Origin: VFJJ01 sp031362415
GTDB lineage: Bacteria > Actinomycetota > Acidimicrobiia > IMCC26256 > VFJJ01
Direction: 5' to 3'
Assembly: GCA_031362415.1 (NCBI GenBank)
Contig: JANLSK010000092.1
Span: 1 to 5,531 of the forward strand
DNA: 5,531 bases
Shown: in pieces, positions 5,393 through 5,531 of the stretch
Position numbering within the stretch: the first letter of the stretch is position 1
Layout: each line of letters opens with the position of its first letter
Program-made: the position numbers and the translations under genes
Notes under the pieces: generated by a model
Told to the model about the DNA's origin: nothing
What the model saw: only the letters and a program-made list of their open reading frames with translations
Database searches by the model: none

Positions 5393-5531
5393 ACGGTATA
5401 TGACGGGTGTGAGGTGGACGATCTGGCCGAGTCGATCGGTCAGCTCCGAGCCCTCATGACCGCGATCCATTCCCAGCTGATCGACGTCGTCGGCGTGTTC
5501 CAAGAACGTGAAGGCCACACCATCGACGCCA
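5384..5531 (+). CDS. N-terminus of a DUF222 / 13E12-repeat family protein (runs off right edge)
   Basis: The ATG at 5384 opens a frame that stays open to the window end, giving 49 residues: 'MDTTVYDGCEVDDLAESIGQ' followed by 'LRALMTAIHSQLIDVVGVFQ'. An acidic N-terminus leading into a long helix of this type is the usual beginning of actinobacterial DUF222 proteins, many of which end in an HNH nuclease domain; any such domain would lie beyond the window. A stop codon lies in frame at 5375-5377, so only ATG 5384 or TTG 5381 can be the start. The ATG pair at 5374/5377 is in a frame that stops within ten codons. No strong Shine-Dalgarno is visible. The family call rests on helix pattern and context only and could be wrong. 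Confidence 0.55.
   Translation, partial: MDTTVYDGCEVDDLAESIGQLRALMTAIHSQLIDVVGVFQEREGHTIDA

Overview
This window is high-GC DNA with strong third-position G/C bias. It carries a sigma/anti-sigma pair with a secreted lipoprotein, a cytochrome P450 beside a 2-oxoglutarate oxygenase, and the start of a DUF222-like protein. That mix points to an actinobacterium. The form of the anti-sigma protein (one membrane helix followed by 'TRDAVAGWFGIG', then a C-terminal domain) makes me think of Acidimicrobiia or relatives, but this is inference from memory and no phylogenetic test was run.

Left half (1-2806), all on the minus strand. In transcription order it holds: an unrecognised gene broken by two mutually compensating frameshifts (2806-2033); an ECF sigma factor (1942-1382); its membrane-bound anti-sigma partner, starting in a 4-bp ATGA overlap with the sigma gene and interrupted by an in-frame amber codon at 944-942, with its C-terminal domain continuing in the same frame to 501; and the N-terminal part of a lipoprotein that runs off the left edge. 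The same promoter-like element, GGAACC-N17-GTAGA, lies just upstream of the sigma gene and again just upstream of the lipoprotein gene. The simplest reading is an autoregulated ECF module whose sigma factor also drives the adjacent lipoprotein.

Right half (2939-5295), plus strand, divergent from the left block. A complete cytochrome P450 overlaps the start of a complete isopenicillin-N-synthase-like Fe(II)/2-oxoglutarate oxygenase by ATGA. Both have their metal-binding residues, and they probably act on the same small molecule, whose identity the sequence does not reveal. The P450 has an unusual I-helix in which the usual acid-alcohol pair is Leu-Ser.

Right end (5296-5531): a short, relatively AT-rich intergenic stretch, then the first 49 codons of a DUF222/13E12-type protein cut by the window edge.

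Three coding disruptions (one amber, two frameshifts) all fall in the minus-strand block, while the plus-strand oxygenase pair is intact. Either the sigma block is decaying or the assembly carries local errors. I saw no tRNA, rRNA, CRISPR array or insertion sequence.
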